64,000 nucleotides of DNA from Neisseria weixii (GCF_002327085.1 NZ_CP023429.1:2160383-2224382); one strand, 5' to 3'; counted from the first letter of the stretch, positions 27,972 to 38,104 are shown. Notes: a model not told the origin generated them from the letters alone. Program-made: numbers and translations.

Positions 27972-28010
27972 TAGGCCGTCTGAAATAATTTCCCCTTTCA
28001 GACGGCCTTT
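27972..28010 (+). terminator. terminator of the DMT transporter gene
   Basis: ATAGGCCGTCTGAAA and TTTCAGACGGCCTTTT pair around a short loop, directly after the stop codon. Confidence 0.75.
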
Positions 28011-28101
28011 TGTTAGTTTGTTTTAAATTGTCAACAAAAGCACGCGGATTTTTTGTTACAATACCGTCCACTACAATGATTTGCACATTAAAAGGATCAA
28101 C

Positions 28102-28746
28102 ATGAAAGTAGCTGTTGTCGATTACGGCATGGGTAATTTGCACTCGGTGCTGAAATCCGTACAGGCCGCGCAAAAATTGGCCGGCTTGCAGGCCGATATT
28201 TTTCTGACCGACAAGCCGGACGAAGTGTTTGCCGCCGACAAAATCATTTTCCCCGGCCAAGGTGCCATGCCCGACTGCATGGGCGCGTTGCAGCAAAGCG
28301 GCTTGGGCGAAGCGGTTTCAGACAGCCTGAAAAACAAGCCGTTCTTCGGCATTTGCGTCGGCGCACAATTATTGTTCAACCACAGTGAAGAAGGCGACAC
28401 CGCCGGTTTGGGCTGGTTTGCCGGTGACGTGAAGCGCTTTGCCGCCAACCGCCACGATGCCAACGGCGGCAAATTGAAAGTGCCGCACATGGGCTGGAAT
28501 GCGGTGCGCCAAACCCAAAGCCATCCGCTGTTTGCCGACATCGCGCAAAACACGCGCTTTTACTTTGTACACAGCTACTACTTCGCGCCGCAAAACAGCG
28601 ACATCGTATTGGGTACCAGCGAATATCCGGAAGAATTTGCCTGCATTGTCGGCCAAGATAATGTGTTTGCCACCCAATTCCACACCGAAAAAAGCCATGA
28701 CGGCGGCTTGCTGCTGTTGCGCAATTTCTTAAACTGGCAGCCATAA
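28102..28746 (+). CDS. hisH: imidazole glycerol phosphate synthase subunit HisH
   Basis: The glutaminase subunit that supplies ammonia to HisF in histidine synthesis. The 214-residue class I amidotransferase has VDYGMGNLHSV at the start, FFGICVGAQLLF near residue 80 with the catalytic cysteine, and FHTEKSHDGG near the C-terminus with the catalytic histidine and glutamate. AAAGGATCAAC precedes the ATG at 28102. hisA follows 142 bases later and hisF lies 1.4 kb downstream. Confidence 0.95.
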   Translation: MKVAVVDYGMGNLHSVLKSVQAAQKLAGLQADIFLTDKPDEVFAADKIIFPGQGAMPDCMGALQQSGLGEAVSDSLKNKPFFGICVGAQLLFNHSEEGDTAGLGWFAGDVKRFAANRHDANGGKLKVPHMGWNAVRQTQSHPLFADIAQNTRFYFVHSYYFAPQNSDIVLGTSEYPEEFACIVGQDNVFATQFHTEKSHDGGLLLLRNFLNWQP

Positions 28747-28888
28747 AGATCCGGCACGAAACAAAGCGTATCGAAGACGCCTGAATCGTGCTAAAATTCG
28801 CTAAATTGTGTAAAATGATTTGCACATCATGATTCTGTTTTTCAGAAAGCCTATCATCAGGCCGTCTGAAACCTACTTTGGAAAAATT

Positions 28889-29625
28889 ATGTTACTTATC
28901 CCTGCAATCGATTTAAAAGACGGTCAATGCGTGCGTCTGAAGCAAGGCTTGATGGATCAGGCAACCGTATTTTCCGATACGCCGGCGCAAACTGCCGAAC
29001 ACTGGTTCAAGCAAGGCGCGCGCCGTCTGCATTTGGTGGATTTGAACGGCGCATTTGCGGGCGAACCGAAGAACTTCCCTGCGATTAAAGAAATCCTGGC
29101 CGCCGTGGCGCAACACATTCCCGTGCAATTGGGCGGCGGCATCCGTGATTTGGCCACCATCGAAAAATATCTGGATTTGGGTCTGACCGACGTCATCATC
29201 GGCACCGCTGCCGTGAAAAACCCGAGTTCGTGCGCGAAGCCTGCAAAGCCTTTCCCGGCCAAATCATCGTCGGCTTGGATGCCAAAGAAGGTATGGTGGC
29301 GATTGACGGCTGGGCAACCGTGACCGAACATCATGTCATTGATTTGGCCAAACAATTTGAAGACGACGGTGTCAACAGCATCATCTACACCGACATCGGC
29401 CGCGACGGCATGATGAGCGGCGTGAACATTGATGCCACCGTCAAGCTGGCCGAATCGATTAAGATTCCCGTGATTGCCTCCGGCGGCCTGACCGATTTGA
29501 ACGACATCCGCGCCCTGTGCGCGGTCGAAAAAAGCGGCGTGGCCGGTGCGATTACCGGCCGTGCAATTTACGAAGGCAGCATTGATTTTGCCGAAGCACA
29601 AAAGCTGGCCGATTCGTTGGCCTAA
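28889..29625 (+). CDS. hisA: HisA phosphoribosylformimino isomerase, frameshifted as sequenced
   Basis: HisA isomerises ProFAR to PRFAR in histidine synthesis. The TIM-barrel protein starts [17 protein letters not shown] with the catalytic aspartate, and has [17 protein letters not shown] and [10 protein letters not shown] in the first half. As sequenced the frame is lost near 29223 in a CCC run. One more base restores [20 protein letters not shown] and [13 protein letters not shown] with the second catalytic aspartate, for about 245 residues. Both halves are intact and strongly conserved, so a sequencing deletion is the likely cause. Confidence 0.92.
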
Positions 29626-29755
29626 TCTGTTTCAAACCATATTTTATAGGGTGCGCCTGCGTTTCATTTTACTGCGCCCTACCACGCTTGATTGCTTTGC
29701 CACGATATAAAACCAACAGGCAAAGCGGTTTTATTCAATCATTAAGGGGTTACAC

Positions 29756-30073
29756 ATGCTGGAAGCATTCGTCTTAGGCTTTTGGTTGATTTGGTCTGCC
29801 GACCGCGACATTTATCCGCTGACCGAAAGTCTGTGGTTTACCATTTTGGCCGTCATCATGCGCCAACTGACCGCTTTTGCCATACCGGAAATTGACGGTC
29901 ATTGGGTGGCGCTCAACGGCGCATTATGGGTGTATATCGCCGTTGTTTTCATCATCGTCAACCGTTTCAGCACCAGCTTTATGAGCACCATGCTCATGGC
30001 CGCCGCTGCGGGCATCGGTTATTTTCAATTGCTGCAATATCTGCCCGACTGGGTCAGCGGCTGGCTGAGTTAG
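29756..30073 (+). CDS. small membrane protein of unknown function
   Basis: I do not recognise this 105-residue protein. It has three or four hydrophobic segments ([62 protein letters not shown]). AAGGGG lies 8 bases before the ATG. It sits between hisA and hisF on the same strand, and an uptake-type hairpin (30076-30102) separates it from hisF, so a link to histidine synthesis is not implied. Confidence 0.7.
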   Translation: MLEAFVLGFWLIWSADRDIYPLTESLWFTILAVIMRQLTAFAIPEIDGHWVALNGALWVYIAVVFIIVNRFSTSFMSTMLMAAAAGIGYFQLLQYLPDWVSGWLS

Positions 30074-30155
30074 ACCTAGGCCGCCTGACTCTTTCAGACG
30101 GCCTCAAACCTGTTGCACACACCGCAACCGCTTTTTATTGATGGAAATCCTTTCA

Positions 30156-30923
30156 ATGGCATTGGCAAAACGCATTATCCCCTGTTTAGACGTAGATAAC
30201 GGTCGCGTGGTCAAAGGCGTCAACTTTCTCGGCCTGCGCGATGCAGGCAACCCGATTGACGTCGCCAAACGCTATAACGACGAAGGTGCCGACGAGCTGA
30301 CCTTTCTCGACATCACCGCTTCTTCCGACAACCGCGACACCATTTTGCATGTGATTGAAGAAGTGGCATCGCAAGTATTCATTCCGCTCACCGTCGGCGG
30401 CGGCGTGCGCTCAGTGGCCGATGTGCGCCGCCTGCTCAATGCCGGTGCCGACAAAGCCAGCATCAACACCGCCGCCGTGACCAATCCTGATTTGGTCAAC
30501 GAAGCCAGCGGCTTTTTCGGCTCGCAAGCGATTGTGGTGGCCATCGATGCCAAAGCGGTCAATCCTGAAAACACACGCTGGGAAATTTTCACCCACGGCG
30601 GCCGCAAACCAACCGGTCTGGACGCAGTAGAATGGGCGGTGGAAATGCAGAAACGCGGCGCCGGCGAAATCCTGCTTACCAGCATGGATAGGGACGGCAC
30701 CAAAATCGGCTTCAACCTGCCGCTGAACCGCGCCATTTCCGAAGCAGTCGATATCCCCGTAATCGCTTCCGGCGGGGTGGGCAATATGCAACACTTAATC
30801 GACGGCGTGAAAGAAGGCAAAGCCGATGCCGTGTTGGCAGCAAGTATTTTCCACTTCGGCGAAGTCAGCATTCACGAAGCCAAACTGGCCATGCAGGCAG
30901 CAGGGATTGAAGTGCGGTTGTAA
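30156..30923 (+). CDS. hisF: imidazole glycerol phosphate synthase subunit HisF
   Basis: The cyclase subunit that converts PRFAR and ammonia to imidazole glycerol phosphate and AICAR. The 255-residue TIM barrel begins [21 protein letters not shown] with the catalytic aspartate, then [26 protein letters not shown], and [14 protein letters not shown] with the second aspartate. VIASGGVGN is the phosphate-binding loop. The ATG at 30156 gives the family N-terminus; an upstream ATG at 30141 would add five residues. Confidence 0.96.
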   Translation: MALAKRIIPCLDVDNGRVVKGVNFLGLRDAGNPIDVAKRYNDEGADELTFLDITASSDNRDTILHVIEEVASQVFIPLTVGGGVRSVADVRRLLNAGADKASINTAAVTNPDLVNEASGFFGSQAIVVAIDAKAVNPENTRWEIFTHGGRKPTGLDAVEWAVEMQKRGAGEILLTSMDRDGTKIGFNLPLNRAISEAVDIPVIASGGVGNMQHLIDGVKEGKADAVLAASIFHFGEVSIHEAKLAMQAAGIEVRL

Positions 30924-31040
30924 TCATTTCAGACGGCCTGCTGATATATTGCCGACAAGCCGTTTGAATGCGCTCTCACTAAAGTAAACATTTAATCCTT
31001 TATTCCATGCCGTCTGAAACCTAAAACACACACCACGCTT

Positions 31041-31805
31041 ATGGAACTCGATTTTACCTTAGGGCAATATCTGCTCATCGGCTTTTTAGGCATTATCGCC
31101 GGCATCATCAATATGATGGCGGGCGGTGGTTCAAACCTGATTTTGCCGGTGTTGATGGTATTCGGTGTGCCGGCCGATGTCGCCAACGGTACCAACCGCG
31201 TTGGCGTGTTGCTGCAATCCGTCTCCGGCACCTGCGGCTTCCATAAAGCGGGCAAGCTGCCTACCCAAGATTTGCGCGGCATTATGGTACCGATGATGTT
31301 CGGCGGCGTGGCCGGTGCATTGTTTGCTTCTTTTGCGCCCGTGGATGTGTTAAAGCCCCTGTTATTGCTGACCATGCTTGGCGTAGCGGCGGTCGTAGCG
31401 TTCAAACCCGGCCTGCTGCTGCACGAGCCGGGTACGCAGCCGATTCGGGTTGCCGACAAGCCCAATTCGCGTTACGCTTTGTTTCTAGTCGGCATGTATG
31501 GCGGCTTTGTGCAAGCAGCGGCAGGCTTTTTGCTGCTGCCCGCACTGGCCGGTTTGCTGAAATACGATTTGGTACGCGCCAATGCGTTAAAAGTCTGCTG
31601 CACTTTGGGCTTCACCGCCGTGGCCCTGGTAATTTTCGTGGCACGCGGCCAAGTGATGTGGGACGTGGGTTTGGTGCTGGCCTTATCCAGTGCCTTAGGC
31701 GCACGTTTGGGTGTGAAAACCGCCATCAAGCTGCAACCCGAAACCCTGCGCAAAATCCTGTTTGCCATGACCTTGGCCGCCGTAGTGTCTGCCTTTTTGA
31801 AATAA
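31041..31805 (+). CDS. TauE/SafE-family sulfite exporter-like membrane protein
   Basis: A 254-residue membrane protein of the TauE/SafE family, which exports sulfite, sulfoacetate or similar anions; the substrate here is unknown. About eight membrane segments are seen. GFLGIIAGIINMMAGGGSNLILP (residues 15-37) is the first half-repeat signature, and MYGGFVQAAAGFLLLPAL near residue 153 is the second. It lies between hisF and hisI but has its own uptake-sequence-flanked spacer, so co-function with the his genes is not implied. Confidence 0.85.
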   Translation: MELDFTLGQYLLIGFLGIIAGIINMMAGGGSNLILPVLMVFGVPADVANGTNRVGVLLQSVSGTCGFHKAGKLPTQDLRGIMVPMMFGGVAGALFASFAPVDVLKPLLLLTMLGVAAVVAFKPGLLLHEPGTQPIRVADKPNSRYALFLVGMYGGFVQAAAGFLLLPALAGLLKYDLVRANALKVCCTLGFTAVALVIFVARGQVMWDVGLVLALSSALGARLGVKTAIKLQPETLRKILFAMTLAAVVSAFLK

Positions 31806-31968
31806 TTTTTCAGGCCGTCTGAAAACTTATGGCCGTTTCAAATAGAAATAAGACAAGGCGACAGCGACCGCCGTGTACACCCGGTACATAAGGAAACTGA
31901 CCACGCCGGATGATTTTATTCGAAACGACTACTATCCACTTTCAGACGGCCTGTCAGGACATTCCGAC

Positions 31969-32370
31969 ATGAACACTGTAACCCTACTTTCCGCCGTCAA
32001 ATTCGATAAAAAAGGCTTGGTGTGCGCCATCGCGCAAGATTGGCAAAGCGGCCGCGTGTTGATGGTGGCGTGGATGAATGCCGAAGCGGTCGCCAAAACC
32101 GCCGAAACCGGTTTTGCCCACTATTACAGCCGCAGCCGTCAAAAACAATGGATGAAGGGCGAAGAATCCGGCCATACGCAAAAAGTACACGAGCTGCGTT
32201 TGGATTGCGACGGCGATGCGATTGTGATGCTGATTGAACAACACGGCGGCATTGCCTGCCATACCGGCCGCGAAAGCTGTTTCTACCAAAAATGGGACGG
32301 CGTTCAATGGCAAACCGTTGATGACGTATTAAAAGATGAAAACGAGATTTACGGCCGCGGACATGCTTAA
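31969..32370 (+). CDS. hisI: phosphoribosyl-AMP cyclohydrolase HisI
   Basis: HisI opens the ring of phosphoribosyl-AMP, the third step of histidine synthesis. The 133-residue protein has the zinc and catalytic stretches [31 protein letters not shown] and [16 protein letters not shown], followed by [10 protein letters not shown] with two zinc-binding cysteines. This is the stand-alone form, with HisE encoded separately just downstream. The ATG at 31969 has AGGA about nine bases upstream and gives the standard N-terminus. Confidence 0.95.
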   Translation: MNTVTLLSAVKFDKKGLVCAIAQDWQSGRVLMVAWMNAEAVAKTAETGFAHYYSRSRQKQWMKGEESGHTQKVHELRLDCDGDAIVMLIEQHGGIACHTGRESCFYQKWDGVQWQTVDDVLKDENEIYGRGHA

Positions 32371-32452
32371 TCTCATGCCACAGACGCTTGAAGCTTTTCA
32401 GGCCGTCTGAAAAAATTCAGACAGCCCCCTTTTCCCAGCAAACGGAATCCTT

Positions 32453-32775
32453 ATGAGCAATAATGTATTAAGCGAAATTCAAAGTGTGATTGACTCGCGC
32501 AAAGGGCAAAACCCGGAAGAATCTTATGTCGCCCAGCTTTTGCACAAAGGCGAAGAAAAATCCTGAAAAAAGTCATCGAAGAAGCAGGCGAAGTGTTGAT
32601 GGCCTCGAAAGACGGCGAAGCGGAACACTTGATTTACGAAACCGCCGATTTGTGGTTTCACAGCATGGTTTTGCTGGCGCACCACGGTTTGCGTGTCGAA
32701 GATGTGATTGCCGAACTTGCGCGCCGTCAAGGTTTGTCGGGATTGGTGGAAAAAGCCGCTCGCACAGACCACTGA
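32453..32775 (+). CDS. hisE: phosphoribosyl-ATP pyrophosphatase HisE, frameshifted as sequenced
   Basis: HisE removes pyrophosphate from phosphoribosyl-ATP, the second step of histidine synthesis. The protein starts [20 protein letters not shown] and reaches [13 protein letters not shown], where the frame stops after AAAAA near 32563. One more A restores [19 protein letters not shown] with the metal-binding glutamates, then [18 protein letters not shown], to a stop at 32775 (about 107 residues, normal size). The two parts fit exactly, which favours a sequencing deletion. It sits 82 bases after hisI, the usual pairing. Confidence 0.9.
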
Positions 32776-32847
32776 AACTGTATTACAATCAGCCCTATTC
32801 GATTTCATGCCGTCTGAAAGCCCAGGCGGCCATATTGGAGTGACACC

Positions 32848-33171
32848 GTGAGCGACTGCATTTTCTGTAAAATCGTGGATAAGCAAATCCCCTCCGCCAG
32901 CGTCTATGAAGATGCCGATATGTTGTGCTTCAAAGACATCAACCCGTCGGCCCCCGTGCATCTGCTGCTGATTCCCAAAGTGCATTTCGACTCGTTGGCA
33001 CATGCCCAAGCCGAGCATGAAACGCTACTGGGCAAAATGATGCTGAAAGTGCCGCAAATCGCACAAGAAGCGGGCTTGACCAACGGCTTCAAAACCTTAA
33101 TCAACACCGGCAAAGACGGCGGACAGGAAGTGTTCCACCTGCACATCCACATCATGGGCACACCGGCCTGA
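32848..33171 (+). CDS. hinT: HIT-family nucleotide hydrolase (HinT-like)
   Basis: A 107-residue histidine-triad protein that hydrolyses AMP-linked phosphoramidates and acyl-adenylates. CIFCKIVDKQIPSA (residues 4-17) is the N-terminal signature, and HLHIHIMG near residue 97 is the catalytic histidine triad (HxHxH). It uses a GTG start, preceded by GGAG at 32837-32840. It lies between hisE and tatA, an order common in betaproteobacteria. Confidence 0.9.
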   Translation: MSDCIFCKIVDKQIPSASVYEDADMLCFKDINPSAPVHLLLIPKVHFDSLAHAQAEHETLLGKMMLKVPQIAQEAGLTNGFKTLINTGKDGGQEVFHLHIHIMGTPA

Positions 33172-33220
33172 TTATCGACACTACCGAATTTAACCATTTA
33201 AAAAATCAAAGGAATTTACC

Positions 33221-33418
33221 ATGGGCAGCTTTTCTATCTGGCACTGGATCATCGTATTGGTCATCGTGGTTTTGGTGTTTGGCACTAAAAAATTACGCAA
33301 TGTCGGCAAAGACTTGGGCGGCGCGGTGCACGACTTTAAAAAAGGCCTGAACGAAGGCGACGAAAAAGCCACCAAAGACGAAGTCATCGAACACAAAAAA
33401 GAAGAAGACAAAGTCTAA
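33221..33418 (+). CDS. tatA: twin-arginine translocase subunit TatA
   Basis: TatA oligomers form the passage for folded Tat substrates. The 65-residue protein has an N-terminal membrane helix ([20 protein letters not shown]), the conserved [14 protein letters not shown] hinge and amphipathic helix, and a short charged tail. AAAGGAATTTACC precedes the ATG. tatB starts four bases after its stop and tatC follows, giving the complete translocase in one operon. Confidence 0.95.
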   Translation: MGSFSIWHWIIVLVIVVLVFGTKKLRNVGKDLGGAVHDFKKGLNEGDEKATKDEVIEHKKEEDKV

Positions 33419-33421
33419 TCC

Positions 33422-34105
33422 ATGTTTGATTTCGGTTTAAGCGAACTCCTGCTGATCGGCGTCATTGCGCTGATTGTGCTGGGGCCAGAACGTCTGCCCA
33501 AAGCTGCGCGCACGGCCGGCCAATTGGTCGGCAAACTGCAGCGTTTGGTCAGCAACGTCAAGCAAGAACTCAGCGTGCAAGTCGAGCTGGAAGAGCTGCG
33601 CAAGGCCAAGCAGGAATTTGAATCGGCAGCGGATCAATTACGCAATGAAATAAAGGAAGTCGGCAACGAAGCCCAAAGCAGTCTGAATAGCATTTCAGAC
33701 GGCCTCAAGCCTTGGGAGCGACTGCCTGAACAACGTGTACCTAACGATTTCAAAGTTGATGAAAACGGCATTTTGCTGCCCGAAATTAAAGATGACAAAG
33801 CAAATCCAAACGCCGGATCGGTCGAGATTCTGGACGAAAACGGCCAGCCGATTGCCCCTCCTGCAACTGACATTGCGCAAGCCGTGCAAAACGACGAAGC
33901 ATATGATGCCGAACAATTATGGCGCGATTACCTGACTTCGGCCAACACGTCATATCAAGCGCCGGAAGTCAGCTATGTCGAAACCACGCCTACCTATTCC
34001 CTTGGCATGCACACCGCCACTCTGCGCAAGCAGAGCATGCAGCGTAAACGCGATATGCGTCCGAAATTCCGAGCCAAACCGAAACTTCGTGTCCGTAAAA
34101 AGTGA
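33422..34105 (+). CDS. tatB: twin-arginine translocase subunit TatB
   Basis: TatB works with TatC in recognising twin-arginine signal peptides. The 227-residue protein has the membrane helix [23 protein letters not shown] with the GPERLP hinge, then an amphipathic helix and coiled-coil-like stretch. The long C-terminal extension is low in complexity and ends in a basic run ([19 protein letters not shown]). An uptake sequence in the coding region near 33695 encodes part of [11 protein letters not shown]. It is longer than enterobacterial TatB (about 170 residues), as in other Neisseria. Confidence 0.93.
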   Translation: MFDFGLSELLLIGVIALIVLGPERLPKAARTAGQLVGKLQRLVSNVKQELSVQVELEELRKAKQEFESAADQLRNEIKEVGNEAQSSLNSISDGLKPWERLPEQRVPNDFKVDENGILLPEIKDDKANPNAGSVEILDENGQPIAPPATDIAQAVQNDEAYDAEQLWRDYLTSANTSYQAPEVSYVETTPTYSLGMHTATLRKQSMQRKRDMRPKFRAKPKLRVRKK

Positions 34106-34112
34106 GTAAACG

Positions 34113-34898
34113 GTGTCTGATACGCCCATCCAACCATCCGAACCTACGACCCAGCCTTTAATCGAGCACCTGCTTGAGCTGCGCCGCCGCCTGATGTGGA
34201 TCATCATCGGCCTGTTGGTCTGTTTTTTAGCGCTGATGCCGTTTTCGCAAACCCTGTATTCGTTTGTCGCTCAGCCGCTGATGGCCAGCTTACCTAAAGA
34301 CACCAGTATGATTGCTACTGATGTGATTGCACCGTTTTTCGTGCCGGTGAAAGTTACCTTGATGGCGGCTTTTTTGGTATCGCTGCCGCATACGCTGTAC
34401 CAGGTTTGGGCATTTGTCGCACCGGCACTGTATCAAAATGAAAAACGTTTGATTACGCCCTTGGTGTTGTCGAGCTTTATCCTGTTTTTTGTCGGCATGG
34501 CCTTTGCCTATTACTTGGTGTTTCCGGTGATTTTCCAATTTCTGGCCAGCGTGACGCCTGCCGGCGTCAATATGGCGACCGACATCGACAAATATTTATC
34601 GTTTATTCTCGGCATGTTTGTGGCTTTCGGCACCACGTTTGAGGTGCCGGTGGTGGTGGTCTTATCGGCGCGCATGGGCATTGTCGATACGGTGCAACTC
34701 AAACTCGCGCGCCCTTATGTGATTGTCGGCGCGTTTGTGATTGCCGCCATCATCACGCCGCCTGATGTGATTTCGCAGATTCTGCTCGCCATACCGCTGA
34801 TTATTCTGTATGAAGCGGGTATTTGGTTCAGCCGTTTTACCAAACCGATTGGACGCGAAAGCTCAGACGACGAAGCGCAACCACCTGCCCAAGTTTGA
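34113..34898 (+). CDS. tatC: twin-arginine translocase subunit TatC
   Basis: TatC is the core signal-peptide receptor of the Tat pathway. The 261-residue protein has six membrane segments. LIEHLLELRRRLMWI near residue 17 is the N-terminal signature. FVAPALYQNEKR is the conserved cytoplasmic loop motif, and FGTTFEVPVVV lies before the fifth helix. It starts with GTG, seven bases after the tatB stop. An uptake-sequence hairpin terminates the operon. Confidence 0.95.
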   Translation: MSDTPIQPSEPTTQPLIEHLLELRRRLMWIIIGLLVCFLALMPFSQTLYSFVAQPLMASLPKDTSMIATDVIAPFFVPVKVTLMAAFLVSLPHTLYQVWAFVAPALYQNEKRLITPLVLSSFILFFVGMAFAYYLVFPVIFQFLASVTPAGVNMATDIDKYLSFILGMFVAFGTTFEVPVVVVLSARMGIVDTVQLKLARPYVIVGAFVIAAIITPPDVISQILLAIPLIILYEAGIWFSRFTKPIGRESSDDEAQPPAQV

Positions 34899-34920
34899 GG
34901 GATCGTTAATGTTGATTGAT

Positions 34921-34963
34921 AGGCCGCCTGAAAGCAAACCACGGAACTTTCAGACGGCCTTTT
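34921..34963 (+). terminator. terminator of tatABC
   Basis: AGGCCGCCTGAAAG and CTTTCAGACGGCCTTTT pair around a 15-base loop and end in a T run. The upstream arm is a diverged uptake sequence. Confidence 0.65.
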
Positions 34964-35018
34964 ACGGTCTGATGGCAGGTTGATGACAGATTGCCTGCTG
35001 TTTTAAAGTGATAGAGAC

Positions 35019-35378
35019 ATGAAAAATTCTGCGAAACATTGGTCTTATTACACCGCTTCCATCAGCTTGATTGCGCTGATTATCATCTGCATTGCTTGGG
35101 AATTATGGATTGCGCCGCTGCGCCCGGGCGGCTCGTGGCTGGCCTTAAAAACCCTGCCCTTATGTTTGCCGCTGACCGGCGTTTTGAAAGGTAAAGTTTA
35201 TACTTATCAATACAGCTGCATGCTGATTTTGATTTATTTTGCCGAAGCATTTATGCGGATTTTTGATGCCGTACCGGCCAGTCGCGTATGCGCGGCCTTG
35301 GCAGCAGCATGCTGCGTGGTGTTTTTTATCAGCTGCCTGCTTTTTATTAAAGAGGCGCAACGAAAGGTGGTGGCTTGA
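35019..35378 (+). CDS. DUF2069 family membrane protein
   Basis: A 119-residue membrane protein with four hydrophobic segments. The spacing, with LPLCLPLTGVLKGKVYTYQY in the middle followed by MLILIYFAEAFMRIFD, fits the DUF2069 family of small membrane proteins; its function is unknown. Its stop codon overlaps the start of pglL by one base (TGATG), so the two are translated together. A role near the glycosylation ligase is possible but unproven. Confidence 0.8.
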   Translation: MKNSAKHWSYYTASISLIALIIICIAWELWIAPLRPGGSWLALKTLPLCLPLTGVLKGKVYTYQYSCMLILIYFAEAFMRIFDAVPASRVCAALAAACCVVFFISCLLFIKEAQRKVVA

Positions 35379-37213
35379 TGTATCAGCGTTTTTCAGACGG
35401 CCTGCGCAGTGAGTGGCATACCCGCCTGCTGCCGGTGTGGCTGGCGTTTTTGTGGATCGGCATTGCGCCGTTTGTATCACTTTACCGTGTCGGACCTTTA
35501 TCCAGTTTTTATCTGGAAGCCGCTTCGCTGTTGGGTGCGGTGGTGTTCGTATTGGCGACAGCATGCTACGGTTTGCTCAATGTGCGCCTTCCTACCGCCG
35601 GCGTGGCTTTTTTGGTATTGGCCGCCTTTTGGTGGCTGCAAGCGCGTGTACTGGATTTAACCTATCCCGGCATGAACGACATGGTAGTGTGGACGTTTGT
35701 GATTCTGGCCTTGGCCGCATGGGCGGTGCGCGGATGGGTGGCGGAATACGGACAAGAACACATTGTTACCGTGTTCGCATGGTCACTTTTGTTCGGCGCA
35801 TTGATTCAGGCAACCATCGCGTTTATGCAGTTTAAAGGCTGGGCAGGCGCAGAAATGTTCAAAGGCATTTTGGCTTATGGTGGCGGCAACAATGTCAGCG
35901 GCCAACTCGGCCAACGCAACCATCTCGGCCATTATCTGATGTGGGGCGTGTTGTGCGCGGCTTATTTGTGGGCAATGCGCAAAATGCCGAACTGGCTGGG
36001 CGTGGCGTTGGTAATATTGCTCACCGGCATTCTCGGTTTGGTCAACTCACGCACCATTCTCGCTTATGTCATCGGCGTGGGCATATTGCTGCCGTTTTGG
36101 CGTGTAGCAGCCGGGCGCGAAGCCAACCGCTTGCTCGGCATTATCGCATTTGCACTCGCCTGTGTGGTATTGTTCCAATTTTCCATGGGCATGTTGCTCG
36201 AATTCTTCAGCAACGCCAATTACGAAACAGCAATCGAACGCTCAGGCAACAGCGGCTTTGAAGGTTCTGCCCGTGAAATCGAATGGCGCAAGGCTTGGAT
36301 TGCGTTCCAATCTGCACCCTGGCTTGGTCATGGTTGGAATAGTTATGCTTTACAAGGCTTCTTAGTGCATGCCGAACTCAAACACTACGGCAACAATATC
36401 CTCGGCGTTTTATTCACTCATTCACACAATATCATCATGCAACTCTTGGCCGAAGTCGGCCTCATCGGAACCTTGCTGGCGGCATTGGGCTTACTGGCAG
36501 CCGTTTGGCGCATGCTGGTTCGTCCGTATCACGCTGCTTCATTGTTGCTCCTGGCTTTGATGACGGTATCCCTGTGTCACAGCATGCTGGAATACCCGCT
36601 TTGGTATATTTATTTTCTGGTGCCGTTCGGCCTGATGATTTCGCTGTCGCCTGCGCGTTATCAAGATATTTCAGACAGACCTGTCACAGCCAAACGCCGC
36701 AATTATGTGGGCGGCTTAACGGCCATTTTAATGATTGGCGGCATCTTGAATCTGGGCTGGGCTTACACCGATTTGGTTGATTACAGTCGCCTACCGAAAA
36801 CCGAAGCCGCGACTGAAGCCGGCCGTAAAATCGCTGGGCTCCAACGTATTGCCGAGCAACAACCGATGCTGCGCTACTACGCTGAATTGAGCCTGACCCG
36901 CCGCGCCGATCCGACCGACCCGGTGATTCAGCCTTGGGCGGAGCAAGCCGCACTGAATGCCCTGACCTACCGCCCTTACGCCAATGCCCATCAAGTCGGC
37001 CTTTACCGCTACCGCAAAGGCGAAACCCAAACAGGCGAACAATGGATGCAGGCCATGTATTATTACTTTCCGTACATGATGCCGTTTTACGAAAGCAAAA
37101 TCCGTGCACACCAAGCATTCGAGCCATTGCTGCCGGCACTTTTATCGGCCTGCCAAACCTTTCAAGCAGACCCCAAACACAGTACCGCCAAACCTTGCAG
37201 CAAAGCAAGATAA
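35378..37213 (+). CDS. pglL: pilin O-oligosaccharyltransferase PglL
   Basis: PglL transfers lipid-linked oligosaccharide to serine or threonine of pilins and other periplasmic proteins. The 611-residue protein has about ten membrane segments. GQLGQRNHLGHYLMWG near residue 180 is the PglL/O-antigen-ligase signature with the essential histidine, and TRTIL-like GLVNSRTILAYVIG follows. GHGWNSYAL and a large periplasmic loop precede the final helices, with a soluble C-terminal domain. The length is close to that of the meningococcal enzyme (about 604). Pilin genes are in the same window but about 30 kb away. Confidence 0.92.
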   Translation: MYQRFSDGLRSEWHTRLLPVWLAFLWIGIAPFVSLYRVGPLSSFYLEAASLLGAVVFVLATACYGLLNVRLPTAGVAFLVLAAFWWLQARVLDLTYPGMNDMVVWTFVILALAAWAVRGWVAEYGQEHIVTVFAWSLLFGALIQATIAFMQFKGWAGAEMFKGILAYGGGNNVSGQLGQRNHLGHYLMWGVLCAAYLWAMRKMPNWLGVALVILLTGILGLVNSRTILAYVIGVGILLPFWRVAAGREANRLLGIIAFALACVVLFQFSMGMLLEFFSNANYETAIERSGNSGFEGSAREIEWRKAWIAFQSAPWLGHGWNSYALQGFLVHAELKHYGNNILGVLFTHSHNIIMQLLAEVGLIGTLLAALGLLAAVWRMLVRPYHAASLLLLALMTVSLCHSMLEYPLWYIYFLVPFGLMISLSPARYQDISDRPVTAKRRNYVGGLTAILMIGGILNLGWAYTDLVDYSRLPKTEAATEAGRKIAGLQRIAEQQPMLRYYAELSLTRRADPTDPVIQPWAEQAALNALTYRPYANAHQVGLYRYRKGETQTGEQWMQAMYYYFPYMMPFYESKIRAHQAFEPLLPALLSACQTFQADPKHSTAKPCSKAR

Positions 37214-37426
37214 TCGGCATTTCCCCATTTCAGACGGCCTATTATTTCCAATAGGCCGTCTGAAATGTAAAGGCCTTTACATTCATTGCAAAAAAGCGCA
37301 AAAGCATAGAAAAAGAAGCTATCAACATTAATGCAATGCGTGTTAAGATAAGTGCTATTCTTGATTCACTGCTTTTGTTAATAACCAAATAAAGGCAGCG
37401 CATACAACCACCGAAAAGGAATTCTC

Positions 37427-38104
37427 ATGAGCCGCGTACTATTGGTAGATGACGACGCTTTATTGACCGAACTGTTAACCGAATATCTGACCGCCGAAGG
37501 CCTGAACGTACACAGCGTTCCCGATGGAGAAGCAGGCGTACAAGAAATCTTATCGGGTCAATACGATGTGGTCGTATTGGATTCCATGATGCCGAAAATG
37601 AACGGCTTGGATGTTTTGAAAAACGTCCGCACCCAAAGCACCGTACCGGTGATTATGTTGACTGCCAAGGGGGACGACATCGACCGCATCATTGGTTTGG
37701 AAATGGGTGCAGACGATTATGTGCCGAAACCTTGCACTCCACGTGAATTGTTGGCACGCATCAATGCCATTCTGCGCCGCGCACAAAACAATGCCGAGCA
37801 AAGCAACACGCCAAACAGCATTGCCGTGAGCGATGTGGTTCTTTATCCGGCCAAACGCCAAGCCTCCATCAAAGACACACCTTTGGAATTGACCAGCACC
37901 GAATTCAACCTGTTGGAAGTGTTGATGCGCCATGCCGGTCAAGTGGTGAGCAAAGAAACTTTATCTGTAGAAGCTTTAGACCGCAAACTGGCCAAATTCG
38001 ACCGCAGTATCGACGTGCATATTTCAAGCATCCGCCACAAATTGGGGGATGCATCGCTGATTCAAACTGTGCGTGGTTTGGGCTACTTGTTTGTTAAAAA
38101 CTAA
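37427..38104 (+). CDS. misR: response regulator MisR (CpxR-like)
   Basis: An OmpR-family regulator of envelope functions. The 225-residue protein has the receiver acidic pair DDD at 8-10, the phosphoacceptor Asp52 within VVVLDSMMPKMNGLDVL, and the conserved lysine in VPKPCTPREL. The C-terminal winged helix contains LELTSTEFNLLEVLM and ends with VRGLGYLFVKN. misS follows 11 bases later. The MisR/MisS identity is based on family pattern and neisserial gene order. Confidence 0.93.
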   Translation: MSRVLLVDDDALLTELLTEYLTAEGLNVHSVPDGEAGVQEILSGQYDVVVLDSMMPKMNGLDVLKNVRTQSTVPVIMLTAKGDDIDRIIGLEMGADDYVPKPCTPRELLARINAILRRAQNNAEQSNTPNSIAVSDVVLYPAKRQASIKDTPLELTSTEFNLLEVLMRHAGQVVSKETLSVEALDRKLAKFDRSIDVHISSIRHKLGDASLIQTVRGLGYLFVKN

